Source of the DNA: Arthrobacter sp. N199823
Lineage (GTDB): Bacteria; Actinomycetota; Actinomycetes; Actinomycetales; Micrococcaceae
Reading direction: 5' to 3'
NCBI RefSeq assembly: GCF_002929705.1
Contig: NZ_PJIN01000005.1
Location: forward strand, 248,001-312,000
Length of the DNA: 64,000 bases
Positions 1 through 7,735 of this stretch are shown here, piece by piece. Position numbers and translations under genes: made by a program. The first letter of the stretch is position 1; every line of letters begins with the position of its first letter. The notes under the pieces are model-generated. The model was not told the DNA's origin. It worked only from the letters and a program-made list of their open reading frames with translations, and did not search any database.

Positions 1-342
1 AGCGAGGACGGCATCTACACGGGCCATCTTGTGGGCGAGATCCTGCATGGGGCCGCCAAGGGGCGCGCCATTGAAGCCCTGGCGCTCACCGAGGGCCTGG
101 ATCTGTCCCGTTGCTGGGCGTACAGCGATTCCTACAACGACATCCCCCTGCTGACCGCCGTGGGCAATCCCATAGCCATCAATCCGGATGCGAAGCTGCG
201 CAAGCATGCCCGGGACAACAACTGGCCCATCTACGACTACCGCTCAGGACGGCGTGCGGCCACGCTAGGGCTCAAGGCGGCCACGGTCGCCGGAGGAGTC
301 TACGGGCTCTGGAAGGGCGTCTCCATGGTCCGCAAGCGCTAA
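1..342 (+). CDS. HAD-family phosphatase, SerB-like, C-terminal part (5' end outside window)
   Basis: The reading frame is open from base 1 and ends with TAA at 340-342, giving the last 113 residues. The stretch containing AYSDSYNDIPLL is HAD motif IV (SDSxxDxPLL), which binds the catalytic Mg2+, and AAKGRA before it supplies the motif III lysine. This pattern is typical of HAD-IB phosphatases related to phosphoserine phosphatase. The C-terminus holds a short hydrophobic stretch (AATVAGGVYGLWKG) followed by basic residues, possibly a membrane-touching tail. In mycobacteria a SerB-like gene also lies near the bS22 and HTH genes, so the context fits. The exact substrate cannot be told from this fragment. 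Confidence 0.85.
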   Translation, partial: SEDGIYTGHLVGEILHGAAKGRAIEALALTEGLDLSRCWAYSDSYNDIPLLTAVGNPIAINPDAKLRKHARDNNWPIYDYRSGRRAATLGLKAATVAGGVYGLWKGVSMVRKR

Positions 343-383
343 CTCAGCGCTGAGCGGCCACCTGGGTGCCGCCGTCGTGCATG

Positions 384-424
384 AAAAAAGCACCCGGCCA
401 CCAAAAGGTGAACGGGTGCTTTTT
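384..424. terminator. Bidirectional hairpin between HAD gene and bS22 gene
   Basis: AAAAAAGCACCCG (384-396) pairs with CGGGTGCTTTTT (413-424) across a 16-nt loop. A-tract and T-tract flanks make it usable by both convergent genes, the HAD gene (+) and bS22 (-). Confidence 0.85.
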
Positions 425-439
425 GCGAAGAACGAAGCT

Positions 440-538
440 TTACTTCTTATTGCGACGCTGGTGACGCGTCTTGCGAAGCTGCTTGCGGTGCTTCTTCTTG
501 GACATCCGCTTGCGGCGCTTCTTAACTACTGAACCCAT
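440..538 (-). CDS. Small ribosomal subunit protein bS22 (AURKAIP1/COX24 family), 32 aa
   Basis: ATG at 538 and TAA at 440-442 give a 32-residue, extremely basic peptide starting MGSVVKKRRKRMSKKKHRKQ and ending RRNKK. About half the residues are Lys or Arg. This is the pattern of bS22, the tiny extra 30S protein found in actinobacteria and long overlooked because of its size. It lies downstream of the HTH gene on the same strand, as in mycobacteria (Rv0500A-Rv0500B), so the two are probably co-transcribed. The bidirectional hairpin follows its stop codon. Confidence 0.93.
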   Translation of the reverse strand: MGSVVKKRRKRMSKKKHRKQLRKTRHQRRNKK

Positions 539-652
539 GAAAGTTCCTCACAAACTGCATAGAACAGCCTCGGTTGAGGCCGTAAACGATTAGGTCGACC
601 GATCTCAGGAATCGGTCAAAGCCGAAAATGGATCTTTCCTAGGGTACCGCCT

Positions 653-889
653 TTACCCTGCATGCGCCGAACTGGGAGGTCCTTGCGTCTTTGTGCGATC
701 AACCACGGCGGACCGCAGGAAACTCTCGACGGCGTTTGCGGGGACCCGATATGACCTTCCGAAACGCACTGCGGGCAGCTCGCCGGCGTGCACCATCCGG
801 TAGACGGTCATCTTCGAAACGCGCATGAGCTCGGCAACTTCTTGAACCGTCAAGAAGTTCACATCGGAGAAATTTTGCTCCTGCATCAT
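653..889 (-). CDS. Helix-turn-helix (MerR/excisionase, BldC-like) DNA-binding protein
   Basis: Small DNA-binding protein of about 78 residues. The core FLTVQEVAELMRVSKMTVYR is a winged HTH of the MerR/excisionase class, and AGELPAVRFGRSYRV is the wing that follows. This layout matches BldC-like proteins and the small HTH protein encoded beside bS22 in actinobacteria. ATG at 889 is chosen because GAGG lies about 6 nt upstream; a GTG at 907 would add six residues. Despite the excisionase label in databases, no integrase, att site or other phage gene lies nearby, so a chromosomal regulatory role is more likely. The bS22 gene follows 114 bases downstream on the same strand. Confidence 0.85.
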   Translation of the reverse strand: MMQEQNFSDVNFLTVQEVAELMRVSKMTVYRMVHAGELPAVRFGRSYRVPANAVESFLRSAVVDRTKTQGPPSSAHAG

Positions 890-1022
890 GGTTGCCTCAG
901 TATTCACTTTCCATCACAATGGCGTCTGCTGGTGGCGGACACCTTCTGCCTTAAGCCCTAACTCTAGGGGCAGAAGACGGTTTCGGGGTAGTCATTGCCG
1001 CCGTATGACGCCCGTATCAGGC

Positions 1023-2162
1023 TCAGGCGGAGGCTACATTATTGCGGCGCGAGCGTGAGGCGTCGGCCAACTTGGCCAACACCTCCGCAGTGACCTCCCA
1101 GTCCATGCAGGCATCCGTGACGCTCTGGCCGTACACCAGCTCAGCCGTGCCCGCGGCAACCTCGTCCACGTCCAGGCGCTGTGCCCCGCCCACTAAGAAA
1201 CTTTCCAACATGACACCGGCAATGGTGTGCGCCGAGGCATCCTCGGATTCGAGCTGGGCACCAATTTCCAGGGCCACCTCGGCTTGACGGTGGTGACTTT
1301 TGCCCGAATTGGCATGGCTGGCGTCCACAATGAGGCGCGGATTAACGCCCTGGGCGGCGGCCTCGGCGGAAGCCTGCGCCACATCGGCAGCCTTGTAGTT
1401 TGGCCCCTTGCGACCGCCGCGCAAGATCACATGGGTGTCCTGGTTGCCGGCCGTGCTGACCAGTGAGGCGCGGCCTTCACCGTCAATGCCAAGAAAAGTC
1501 TGTGCCGCGCTGGCCGCGTTGCAGGCATCGAGGGAAACCTGCAGATCGCCGTCGGTGCCGTTCTTGAAGCCAACCGGCATGGACAGCCCCGAAGTGAGCT
1601 GGCGGTGAATCTGGCTTTCAGTGGTGCGCGCCCCAATGGCACCCCAAGAGATCAGCTCGGCCGTGTACTGCGGGCTGATCGGTTCCAGGAATTCGGTGCC
1701 CGTGGGCAGGCCCAGGGCCGCCACCTGCAGCAGGAAGTCGCGCGCCATTTCCAGACCCGTGGCTACATCGTGGCTGCCGTCCAGGGCCGGATCGTTGATC
1801 AGGCCCTTCCAGCCCACGGTTGTCCGCGGCTTTTCGAAGTACGCACGCATCACGATCAGCAGGTCTTCCTCGTGCTCCTTGGCCGTCTGCGCCAGGCGGC
1901 GGGCGTATTCCAAACCAGCCTTGGTGTCATGGATGGAGCACGGCCCCACCACCACCAGCAAGCGGTCATCGAGGCCGTCCATGATGGCCCGGACCTGGTC
2001 ACGGCCACGTTCGACGACGTTGCTGGCGTGTGCGTCAAGCGGCAGCTTTTCTGCCAGTCGGGACGGGGACGGCAGTTCGGTGAATTGGCTGACCCGTAGG
2101 TTGGCTGTGGACTTGGCTGTGGTGTTGGTACGGATGGGCTCGGTGACTGCGAAGATGCTCAT
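1023..2162 (-). CDS. 3-deoxy-7-phosphoheptulonate (DAHP) synthase, class I (AroF/G/H type)
   Basis: Joins phosphoenolpyruvate and erythrose 4-phosphate, the first step of the shikimate pathway, in the cytoplasm. At 379 residues it has the usual length for AroF/G/H-type enzymes. Family motifs seen are VVGPCSIHD, MRAYFEKPRTTVGWKGLINDP, GARTTESQ, GFKNGTDG and IVDASHANSGK, covering the metal- and PEP-binding residues. The first 30 residues, rich in Thr and Ser, are the variable N-terminal arm that often carries allosteric contacts. ATG at 2162 has AAAGGA about 12 nt upstream. A 120-nt leader with an aromatic leader peptide precedes it, so expression probably responds to charged aromatic tRNAs. 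Confidence 0.96.
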   Translation of the reverse strand: MSIFAVTEPIRTNTTAKSTANLRVSQFTELPSPSRLAEKLPLDAHASNVVERGRDQVRAIMDGLDDRLLVVVGPCSIHDTKAGLEYARRLAQTAKEHEEDLLIVMRAYFEKPRTTVGWKGLINDPALDGSHDVATGLEMARDFLLQVAALGLPTGTEFLEPISPQYTAELISWGAIGARTTESQIHRQLTSGLSMPVGFKNGTDGDLQVSLDACNAASAAQTFLGIDGEGRASLVSTAGNQDTHVILRGGRKGPNYKAADVAQASAEAAAQGVNPRLIVDASHANSGKSHHRQAEVALEIGAQLESEDASAHTIAGVMLESFLVGGAQRLDVDEVAAGTAELVYGQSVTDACMDWEVTAEVLAKLADASRSRRNNVASA

Positions 2163-2184
2163 GGGAAGAATTTTCCTTTGAATC

Positions 2185-2311
2185 GGGCTGTCAGCGAGCC
2201 CCTTTTCAGAAACCCGCCGGAAATGGCGAAGGACAGAGAAAAATGCTCTCTGTCCTGTTGGCTCTGAAGGTTGGATGCGTGTCAGTTAGACGCGGGCTCC
2301 TCCAGAGCCAA
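2185..2311 (-). promoter_or_regulatory. Attenuator-like RNA leader of the DAHP synthase gene
   Basis: On the transcript, segment 2311-2303 (TTGGCTCTG) can pair with GAGCC at 2299-2295, forming a hairpin inside the leader peptide frame. It can instead pair over 9 bp with CAGAGCCAA at 2266-2258. The two structures exclude each other. Two more hairpins follow: GGACAGAG/CTCTGTCC (2255-2231, loop holding five U) and GGGCT/AGCCC (2201-2185), close to the start codon. No U-tract follows either stem, so whether control is by termination or by translation cannot be decided from sequence. Confidence 0.65.
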
Positions 2312-2341
2312 CGAAAAATACGCATACCAACGGTTTGTCAT
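2282..2341 (-). CDS. Aromatic amino acid leader peptide (19 aa) upstream of DAHP synthase
   Basis: ATG at 2341 and TGA at 2282-2284 encode MTNRWYAYFSLALEEPASN. Trp5, Tyr6, Tyr8 and Phe9 place all three aromatic amino acids within five codons, just before the hairpin segments, as in classical Trp- and Phe-type attenuators. It lies 119 nt before the DAHP synthase start. No convincing ribosome-binding site is seen, but a TANNNT box ends 6 nt before the ATG, so the mRNA may start at the ATG (leaderless). It is too short for routine gene callers. The peptide itself probably has no function beyond ribosome positioning. Confidence 0.78.
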   Translation of the reverse strand: MTNRWYAYFSLALEEPASN

Positions 2342-2347
2342 GCCAAC

Positions 2348-2377
2348 ACCATAACCCCAAATTTATTCGCTCAGCAA
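2348..2377 (-). promoter_or_regulatory. Candidate promoter for the aromatic leader transcript
   Basis: TTGCTG (2377-2372), an 18-nt spacer and TATGGT (2353-2348) fit a housekeeping sigma promoter. The predicted start falls on or next to the leader ATG at 2341. It overlaps the last codons of the esterase gene. Confidence 0.4.
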
Positions 2378-3373
2378 ATTGGCCACGTAATGAAGCTGCC
2401 GCAGCCACTGGTGCTCCTGGCCGCCTTCGTGATTGTTAAAGCGGTAATACTCCATCTCCTTGGTTGGTGCCTCTGCCGCTGTGGCGCCGTAGGCGTTGAA
2501 GGAGCCGTAGACGGTTGAAGGTGGGCAGACATCGTCCTGCCCGGCCGCTGAATACAGTGCCGGGGCGGTGCAGCGGCGGGCGAGGTGGACGCCGTCGTAA
2601 TAATTGAGCACCTCAAGGATGGGCTCGTAGTCGTGGCGGTGGCGTTTGAGGAAGGCGGCAATTTCCGGGTAGGGCCCGCGCGCGGCGATGTCGATGGAGC
2701 GGGGGAAGTCCTGCAGGAAGGGGACGTCGGGCATGACGGCGATGACGCCGTCGATCCTGCCGGCGGCGAGCCCCGCAGCGGCGATGGTCAGGCCGCCTCC
2801 CTGGCTGATGCCTGTCAGGATGACCTTGTTTTCGTCGACCTCGGTGGAGGCCTGGGCGGCCTCGATGGCGCGGAAAGCGTCAACGTACGCGCGGCGGTAG
2901 TAGTAGTCCTCGCGGCTGGTGATGCCGCGTGTCATGAAGCCTGGCTGGGCCACCTCACCGGCGGAGGCGTGCGGGTCTGCGGTGTCACCGAGGAGCCCGC
3001 CGTAGCCCTGGCCGCGCGTGTCCATGATGAAGTGGGCGTAGCCGGCCTGCGCCCAGGCGGTGTCCTGCTGGACCAGTCCGCGGCCGCCGGAATAGCCGAT
3101 GTATTGGACGACCACCGGCAGCCGTTGGTCCGGTGTGCGGTTTGCCGGCAGGTGCAACCAGCCCTTGATGGGGGCCCCGCCGAAGCCGTTGAAGGACACG
3201 TCGAAGCTGTCAATGACGGGGAGCAAGTTCTCGACAGGCGTGAAGCTGACGTCCAGCGGGAATTCGCGGGCTTCGGCGATCGTGGCATCCCAGAAGACGT
3301 CAAAGTCCAGGGGCTCGTCAAGTACTGCTGCGTAGCTGCGCAGTTTCTCCGGGGGCAGGTCGAAAAGCGGCAA
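2363..3373 (-). CDS. Acetylxylan esterase / cephalosporin-C deacetylase-type esterase (AXE1 family)
   Basis: Removes acetyl groups from acetylated oligosaccharides; family CE7-like, normally cytoplasmic hexamers. GISQGGG is the nucleophile elbow, RGQGYGG is the family's RGQ motif that helps form the oxyanion hole, and HEGGQEHQ near the C-terminus supplies the catalytic His. There is no signal peptide. The frame extends upstream to 3505, but homologous enzymes begin with xxFDLPxExL, so TTG at 3373 (336 residues, with GGAA upstream) is preferred; ATG at 3433 is the alternative. It is divergent from the LacI gene at 3603, which may control it. Confidence 0.85.
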   Translation of the reverse strand: MPLFDLPPEKLRSYAAVLDEPLDFDVFWDATIAEAREFPLDVSFTPVENLLPVIDSFDVSFNGFGGAPIKGWLHLPANRTPDQRLPVVVQYIGYSGGRGLVQQDTAWAQAGYAHFIMDTRGQGYGGLLGDTADPHASAGEVAQPGFMTRGITSREDYYYRRAYVDAFRAIEAAQASTEVDENKVILTGISQGGGLTIAAAGLAAGRIDGVIAVMPDVPFLQDFPRSIDIAARGPYPEIAAFLKRHRHDYEPILEVLNYYDGVHLARRCTAPALYSAAGQDDVCPPSTVYGSFNAYGATAAEAPTKEMEYYRFNNHEGGQEHQWLRQLHYVANLLSE

Positions 3374-3602
3374 GGTCAGATTCCGTTCAGTCTGGGGCCG
3401 GTGGACACCCGGCAAAATATCTACTGGGGACATCCTAAGACCTGCTGGCCACACGGTAGCGCGACACACCCGCCGGTGGCAGGCAGCGGACACACTTGGG
3501 CCCACAACGGCAGTAATCTAGGGAAGAAGGCTGCCTGCCATAATGCAGGCCCGCCGCTCGATTCGAGACCCGGAACCTAAGCTTATTGTTGAGAGGCCAG
3601 CC

Positions 3603-4700
3603 GTGCAGGATCATGACGACATTGCTTCAGAGGCATCCCCCGCACGCTCAAGGCCCGCAGGGACCAAGCCGGCAACAATCCGTGAGGTCGCCGCACTGGC
3701 TGGAGTTTCACATCAGACAGTCTCCAGGTTCCTGAACCAGGACACCGCCATCCGCGCCGCCTCCGTGGAGAAGATCAAACAGGCCATGGCGGCACTGCAT
3801 TACTCACCAAATCTTGCAGCACGTGCACTGCGGTCCCAGCGCAAATACCGGGTGGTCGTCATGGCTCCGGATGTTTCACAGTACTTTCCCATCAACGTCC
3901 TCAGCCGGGCTGCCGAAACCGCCCAGCTCGCGGGCTATCGGGTGGACTTGATGGCGTTGGAGGGCACAGCCGAAGAACGCATGGCAAGGATGGAAACAAT
4001 GTTGGCCGGGGATGACCTGGCCGGGGTCTTGTCATTCTTTCCCCTGCCCGCCGAAATTACCGCGGATGCGGCGATTACCGGACGCGTGCCGATCGTGGTG
4101 TCCGGTTCTTATGACGGCAAAATGCGCGCCAGCGGAAGCTTCGCCGACGGCACCGCAATCTTGCAGATTGTGAAGTACTTGCATGACTTGGGACATCGAG
4201 ATTTTTTCCATGTGGCCGGACCCGCGGAGTGGAGCTCAGCAAGCAATAGAATGATTGCCTACGAAAAGGCAATAGCGGATCTTGGCGTGAGATCGCACGG
4301 GATGGCGCGAGGGGATTGGAGCGCCGAATCAGGCTACCGCGCCGCCACGCAGGTCCTCTCTTATGCTGACGTGAGCGCTGTTGTCGTGGCCAATGACCAG
4401 ATGGCAATGGGTTTGATGAGGGCACTGCATGAAAACGGAATTGACGTCCCCGGGGCCATGAGTGTCTTCGGCTGGGACGACATGGCGGAGGCCAGGTATT
4501 TTGTCCCTTCGCTCTCCACCGTCCGCATGGATCTGGCAGCCCAGGGCGCAGCGGGAATGTCTCGACTAATCGCACTTATCCGAGGCGAGGAGCCACAGCC
4601 GGAGCTGCTACTGGCGCCCAAGATGGAACTGGTGTTCCGTGAGTCGTGCGCACCTGCGAGGGCGTCCCCCACCACGGGCACGCAGGCACCGCCCAAGTAA
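3603..4700 (+). CDS. LacI-family transcriptional regulator
   Basis: 365 residues. The N-terminal HTH ATIREVAALAGVSHQTVSRFLN is followed by a hinge helix (SPNLAARALRSQ) and a periplasmic-binding-protein-like effector domain. GTG at 3603 is preferred over ATG at 3543 because GAGAGG stands 6 nt upstream; the longer frame adds 20 residues of no family character. The protein still carries about 20 residues before the HTH, somewhat longer than usual. It is divergent from the AXE1-type esterase, so the esterase is its most likely target. The ligand is unknown, presumably a sugar released in this pathway. Confidence 0.9.
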   Translation: MQDHDDIASEASPARSRPAGTKPATIREVAALAGVSHQTVSRFLNQDTAIRAASVEKIKQAMAALHYSPNLAARALRSQRKYRVVVMAPDVSQYFPINVLSRAAETAQLAGYRVDLMALEGTAEERMARMETMLAGDDLAGVLSFFPLPAEITADAAITGRVPIVVSGSYDGKMRASGSFADGTAILQIVKYLHDLGHRDFFHVAGPAEWSSASNRMIAYEKAIADLGVRSHGMARGDWSAESGYRAATQVLSYADVSAVVVANDQMAMGLMRALHENGIDVPGAMSVFGWDDMAEARYFVPSLSTVRMDLAAQGAAGMSRLIALIRGEEPQPELLLAPKMELVFRESCAPARASPTTGTQAPPK

Positions 4701-4704
4701 CGAA

Positions 4705-4766
4705 CACAAAGGGGCCGGGGTGGTTGCGGATGGTGAACCATCCGCAACCACCCCGGCCCCTTTGTG
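4705..4766. terminator. Perfect 29-bp hairpin between convergent genes
   Basis: Bases 4705-4733 are fully complementary to 4738-4766, with a TGAA loop. The arm ends carry AAA/TTT tracts. It separates the LacI gene (+) from the permease operon (-) and can serve both. Confidence 0.9.
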
Positions 4767-4798
4767 CCGAGAACCAGCGTGCCAAGAATCTGCTGAAA

Positions 4799-5737
4799 TT
4801 ACTTGATGCCGGTGGTGGCGATGCCCTTGATGAGGAAACGCTGGCCGAACAGGAAGATCAGGAACACCGGGAGCAGGGAGACGATTGACATCGCGAACAG
4901 CGAGCCCCAGCTGGTGCCTGCCTGCGAGTCAACGAAGGCACGCAGGGCGACTGGGACTGTGAACATGTCCGGATCCGTCAGGTAGATCAGTGCGCCGAAG
5001 AAGTCGTTCCAGGTCCAGATGAACGTGAAGATCGTGGTCGTTGCCAGGGCCGGAACCATGAGCGGCAGGATTACGCGCAAGAAGATGCGCGGGTGGCCGG
5101 CACCATCGATGCGGGCCGCCTCGTCCAGGTCCTTGGGGATGCCGCGAATGAACTGCACCATCAGGAACACGAAGAACGCGTCGGTGGCCAGCAGCTTCGG
5201 CACGATCAACGGCCAGAATGTGTTGACCCAGCCGATCTGGGAGAACAGCACGTACTGCGGGACGATGACCACGTGGAAGGGCAGCATGATGGTCAGCAGC
5301 ATGATGCCGAAGAACAGCTTGCTGGCGGTGAATTTCAGCCGGGCAAAGGCGTAGGCAGCCATCGAGCAGGAAATCAGGTTGCCCAAGATTGAACCGATCA
5401 CCACGATCGCCGAGTTGAGCATGTAGTGCCCGAACGGATGCGTCAGCGCGGACCAGCCGCTGCTGTAGTTGCTCATGTCCAGCCCGTTGAGCCACAGTCC
5501 GGGATCCTTGAAGATCAGTTCGTCCGGGCGTACGGAGGAAACCACCATCCACAACAGCGGATATATCATGACAGCGCCACTGACAATAAGGATCAGGTGC
5601 TTGAAGAGTGCCCGGCCGCGGGCCCTGCGGCTAAACGCCAGGGAGCCCATGGATTCACGCTTCGTACTCTTCTTGCGCGGCGCATCCGGCGGCGTGGCTT
5701 TTACGGCGGACCGGGAGACGGATTTCAGGTTAGTCAT
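4799..5737 (-). CDS. Carbohydrate ABC transporter permease, MalG type (CUT1)
   Basis: Inner-membrane half of a sugar importer. It has 312 residues and about six transmembrane segments, starting with LILIVSGAVMIYPLLWMVVSSV. The EAA loop reads DEAARIDGAGHPRIFLRVILP and contacts the ATPase. ATG at 5737 is chosen because the gene overlaps the previous permease stop by 8 nt; the longer frame to 5950 only copies the neighbour's sequence in another frame. No ATPase gene occurs in the window, so a shared MsiK-type ATPase encoded elsewhere is likely. Its substrate partner is one or more of the SBPs at 9.8-18.9 kb. Confidence 0.95.
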   Translation of the reverse strand: MTNLKSVSRSAVKATPPDAPRKKSTKRESMGSLAFSRRARGRALFKHLILIVSGAVMIYPLLWMVVSSVRPDELIFKDPGLWLNGLDMSNYSSGWSALTHPFGHYMLNSAIVVIGSILGNLISCSMAAYAFARLKFTASKLFFGIMLLTIMLPFHVVIVPQYVLFSQIGWVNTFWPLIVPKLLATDAFFVFLMVQFIRGIPKDLDEAARIDGAGHPRIFLRVILPLMVPALATTTIFTFIWTWNDFFGALIYLTDPDMFTVPVALRAFVDSQAGTSWGSLFAMSIVSLLPVFLIFLFGQRFLIKGIATTGIK

Positions 5738-6674
5738 CGTAAAACACCCAATACTTAGACGCGACGAAGTTGATGGCGGTGAAGACGCCGATGATGACCA
5801 GCAACACCCATGCCATGGCGGAGGCATAACCCATGTCGAACTGGCCGAAGCCCTTTTGGTACAGGTACAGGGTGAAGAACATGGTCGAGTCGGAGGGACC
5901 GCCGCTGCCGCCCGAGACGATGAACGCCTGGGTGAAGGACTGGAACGCACCGATGATTTGCAGCACCAGGTTGAAGAAGATGATGGGGCTCAACAGCGGG
6001 ATGGTGATCTTGATGAATTTCTGCCACGCGGAGGCACCATCAACATTGGCTGCCTCGTAGTACATGACGGGGATCTGGCGCAGGCCGGCCAGGAAGATGA
6101 TCATCGGCGCACCAAACGTCCACACGTGCAGCAAGATGATGGAACCCAGGGCCGTGCTCGGGTCCGAGATCCAGCCCGGCCCCTGAATGCCAACCATGGC
6201 AAGGACTTGGTTGACCAGCCCCGTGGTGCCGAAAATCTGCTTCCACAAAATGGCAATGGCCACGGAACCGCCCAAGAGGGACGGCAGGTAGAACACTGAC
6301 CGGTAGAACGGCAGTCCCCGGATGCCCTTGTCCAGGACCAGCGCAATCAACAGCGCCACAGCCAACTGGATCGGCACACCCACCAAAACATAGGTGAATG
6401 TCACCCCCAGGGAGTTATGCAACCGTGTATCGCCAAGCATCCGGGTGAAGTTTTCCAACCCTATCCAGTTCGGCGACTGCAACAAGTTGTAGTCAGTGAA
6501 GGACAGGTAGAGGGAAGCCAACATCGGCCCCACAGTAATGAATAGCAGCCCGATCAGCCACGGCAGCAAGAATATGTAGGCCGCCTTATTGTCGCGGCCC
6601 TCATCTTTCTTCTCAGCGGCAGTCTTCGGGGTGGTGCGGCGTTTCATCTTGGAAAGTTCGCCCAATGCGCTCAT
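5730..6674 (-). CDS. Carbohydrate ABC transporter permease, MalF type (CUT1)
   Basis: Partner of the MalG-type permease: 314 residues, with a basic cytoplasmic N-terminus and first membrane segment AYIFLLPWLIGLLFITVGPM. The EAA loop is YYEAANVDGASAWQKFIKI. ATG at 6674 has an excellent AGGAGG about 7 nt upstream. That RBS lies inside a 27-codon frame whose TGA overlaps this ATG, so translation may be coupled. An operator of family A lies 270 bases upstream. Gene order on the minus strand is small ORF, MalF-type, MalG-type, with no adjoining SBP, which is unusual for CUT1 operons. Confidence 0.95.
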   Translation of the reverse strand: MSALGELSKMKRRTTPKTAAEKKDEGRDNKAAYIFLLPWLIGLLFITVGPMLASLYLSFTDYNLLQSPNWIGLENFTRMLGDTRLHNSLGVTFTYVLVGVPIQLAVALLIALVLDKGIRGLPFYRSVFYLPSLLGGSVAIAILWKQIFGTTGLVNQVLAMVGIQGPGWISDPSTALGSIILLHVWTFGAPMIIFLAGLRQIPVMYYEAANVDGASAWQKFIKITIPLLSPIIFFNLVLQIIGAFQSFTQAFIVSGGSGGPSDSTMFFTLYLYQKGFGQFDMGYASAMAWVLLVIIGVFTAINFVASKYWVFYDD

Positions 6675-6754
6675 GCCCGAACCTCCTTTGGCGTTGTCCC
6701 GGCGTCTGACATGTGTTCAACGCCGGCGCCGATGCCGTGGTCATGAACCAACAT
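6671..6754 (-). CDS. Short 27-residue ORF coupled to the permease genes
   Basis: ATG at 6754 follows a strong AGGAGG. The 27 codons (starts MLVHDHGIGAGVEHM, ends TPKEVRA) finish in TGA at 6671-6673, giving an ATGA overlap with the MalF-type permease. It has three His residues and no membrane segment or signal peptide. I do not recognise it. It may be a real small protein, the remnant of a longer gene such as the missing SBP, or only a device that loads ribosomes for the permease. The start signals are as good as those of its neighbours, which is why it is listed. Confidence 0.45.
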   Translation of the reverse strand: MLVHDHGIGAGVEHMSDAGTTPKEVRA

Positions 6755-6942
6755 GCGAACCTCCTATGGTTGCGGGGGCGGGATAATTTTGGCGGACTCT
6801 TTCGAATCCTGAATCGTGACTGTTGGCAGCTGATGCGGCCGGATGGACCGGCCGCAACACGAGACCTACACCACATTGTCACTTTGACTTATTCCAAAGT
6901 AAACGTTTTCTTGACTTCTGTACAGCCCATTTCAAATATTTC

Positions 6943-6956
6943 AGAAAGCGCTTTCT
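6943..6956. promoter_or_regulatory. Operator, family A (AGAAAGCGCTTTCT)
   Basis: Perfect 14-bp palindrome with central CG, the LacI/GalR-type symmetry. It lies between the cupin gene and the small ORF-permease operon. A second weaker copy of similar shape, GTAAACGTTTTC, lies at 6899-6910. Confidence 0.7.
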
Positions 6957-6967
6957 CAATCTGTTGG

Positions 6968-7735
6968 CTAAGTGGCTGCTCCCACCGCAGCAACAGCAAC
7001 GTTTCCGGCCCCCCAGGTCTGCAGCAACCCGCACATCCCAAGGGCGCGCTCCGATCCGGCCAGCCGGGCCCTTACTGTGGCCGCGTGTTCGAAATGGGGG
7101 AACTCACCGCGCTCCAACCCGGCCAGCCAGGCTTCCGTTGCCGTGGTCTGAGCGGCCACAGATTCCTCCCAGGTGTGGCGCCACTGGGGCACCCGGCCCT
7201 TGATCAGAGCCACCGCTTGTTCGTGGAACTGCGCCAGCGGCTCCAAATTCCCTGCGAGCGCCGCCTCCTTCAAGCGCCTGTAACCAGCCAACGCAGCATT
7301 GCACCGGGCCGCCACCGCAGCGAGTAGTTCCTCCGCCCCGGCACCATTCGCTGGCAGCCCGGCGGCCAGCGCATAACGCACAGGATCGCTGAGGGTTTCC
7401 GGGGAAAATGTCATGACAGCGTCACCTGCCTCCGGCAGTCCCGCATTTTGCATGACGACAAGCAGGTCCAGCCCTCGGGAGTTGATAAGACGGTGGATGG
7501 TCCCCGGGCTGAACCACAACAGGTCCCCCACAGCCAAGTCATGCACTGCGAAGCCCCCTGCGGAAAGTGTTTCCACCTGCCCCGTTCCGCCCACCACCAG
7601 GTACGCCTCGGTGGACGCCGTGTGCATGTGGGGTGTTCCACCGGGCGGTTCTCCCCCAGCTTCCCAGTCATAGACGGCGAGCCGTGTCAGCGCAGTGCCA
7701 CCCGGGAAGATGGGCAGGGGAATCTCCTGGGTCAT
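6968..7735 (-). CDS. Cupin-domain protein
   Basis: 255 residues. A cupin fold spans roughly residues 15-105: HMHTASTEAYLVVGGTGQVE is cupin motif 1 with HxH and Glu metal ligands, and GDLLWFSPGTIHRLINS is motif 2 with the last His. The remaining 150 residues are helical with no motif I recognise. It has no signal peptide, so it should act in the cytoplasm. Its ATG overlaps the DUF6807 gene stop by 4 nt, making it the last gene of the SBP-Gfo-DUF6807-cupin operon. Cupins in such settings are often sugar isomerases or sugar-sensing proteins, but the reaction is not known here. Confidence 0.85.
   Translation of the reverse strand: MTQEIPLPIFPGGTALTRLAVYDWEAGGEPPGGTPHMHTASTEAYLVVGGTGQVETLSAGGFAVHDLAVGDLLWFSPGTIHRLINSRGLDLLVVMQNAGLPEAGDAVMTFSPETLSDPVRYALAAGLPANGAGAEELLAAVAARCNAALAGYRRLKEAALAGNLEPLAQFHEQAVALIKGRVPQWRHTWEESVAAQTTATEAWLAGLERGEFPHFEHAATVRARLAGSERALGMCGLLQTWGAGNVAVAAVGAAT

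Noticed and set aside
653-889. Phage excisionase indicating an integrated element
   Set aside because: Despite the excisionase-like HTH, there is no integrase or att site, and the bS22 neighbourhood is a conserved chromosomal one.
4705-4766. Long inverted repeats as ends of an insertion sequence
   Set aside because: No transposase, no target duplication, and each repeat is a compact hairpin between convergent genes.
5738-5950. Upstream extension of the MalG-type permease frame
   Set aside because: It only reads the other permease gene out of frame; the 8-nt overlap start at 5737 is standard.
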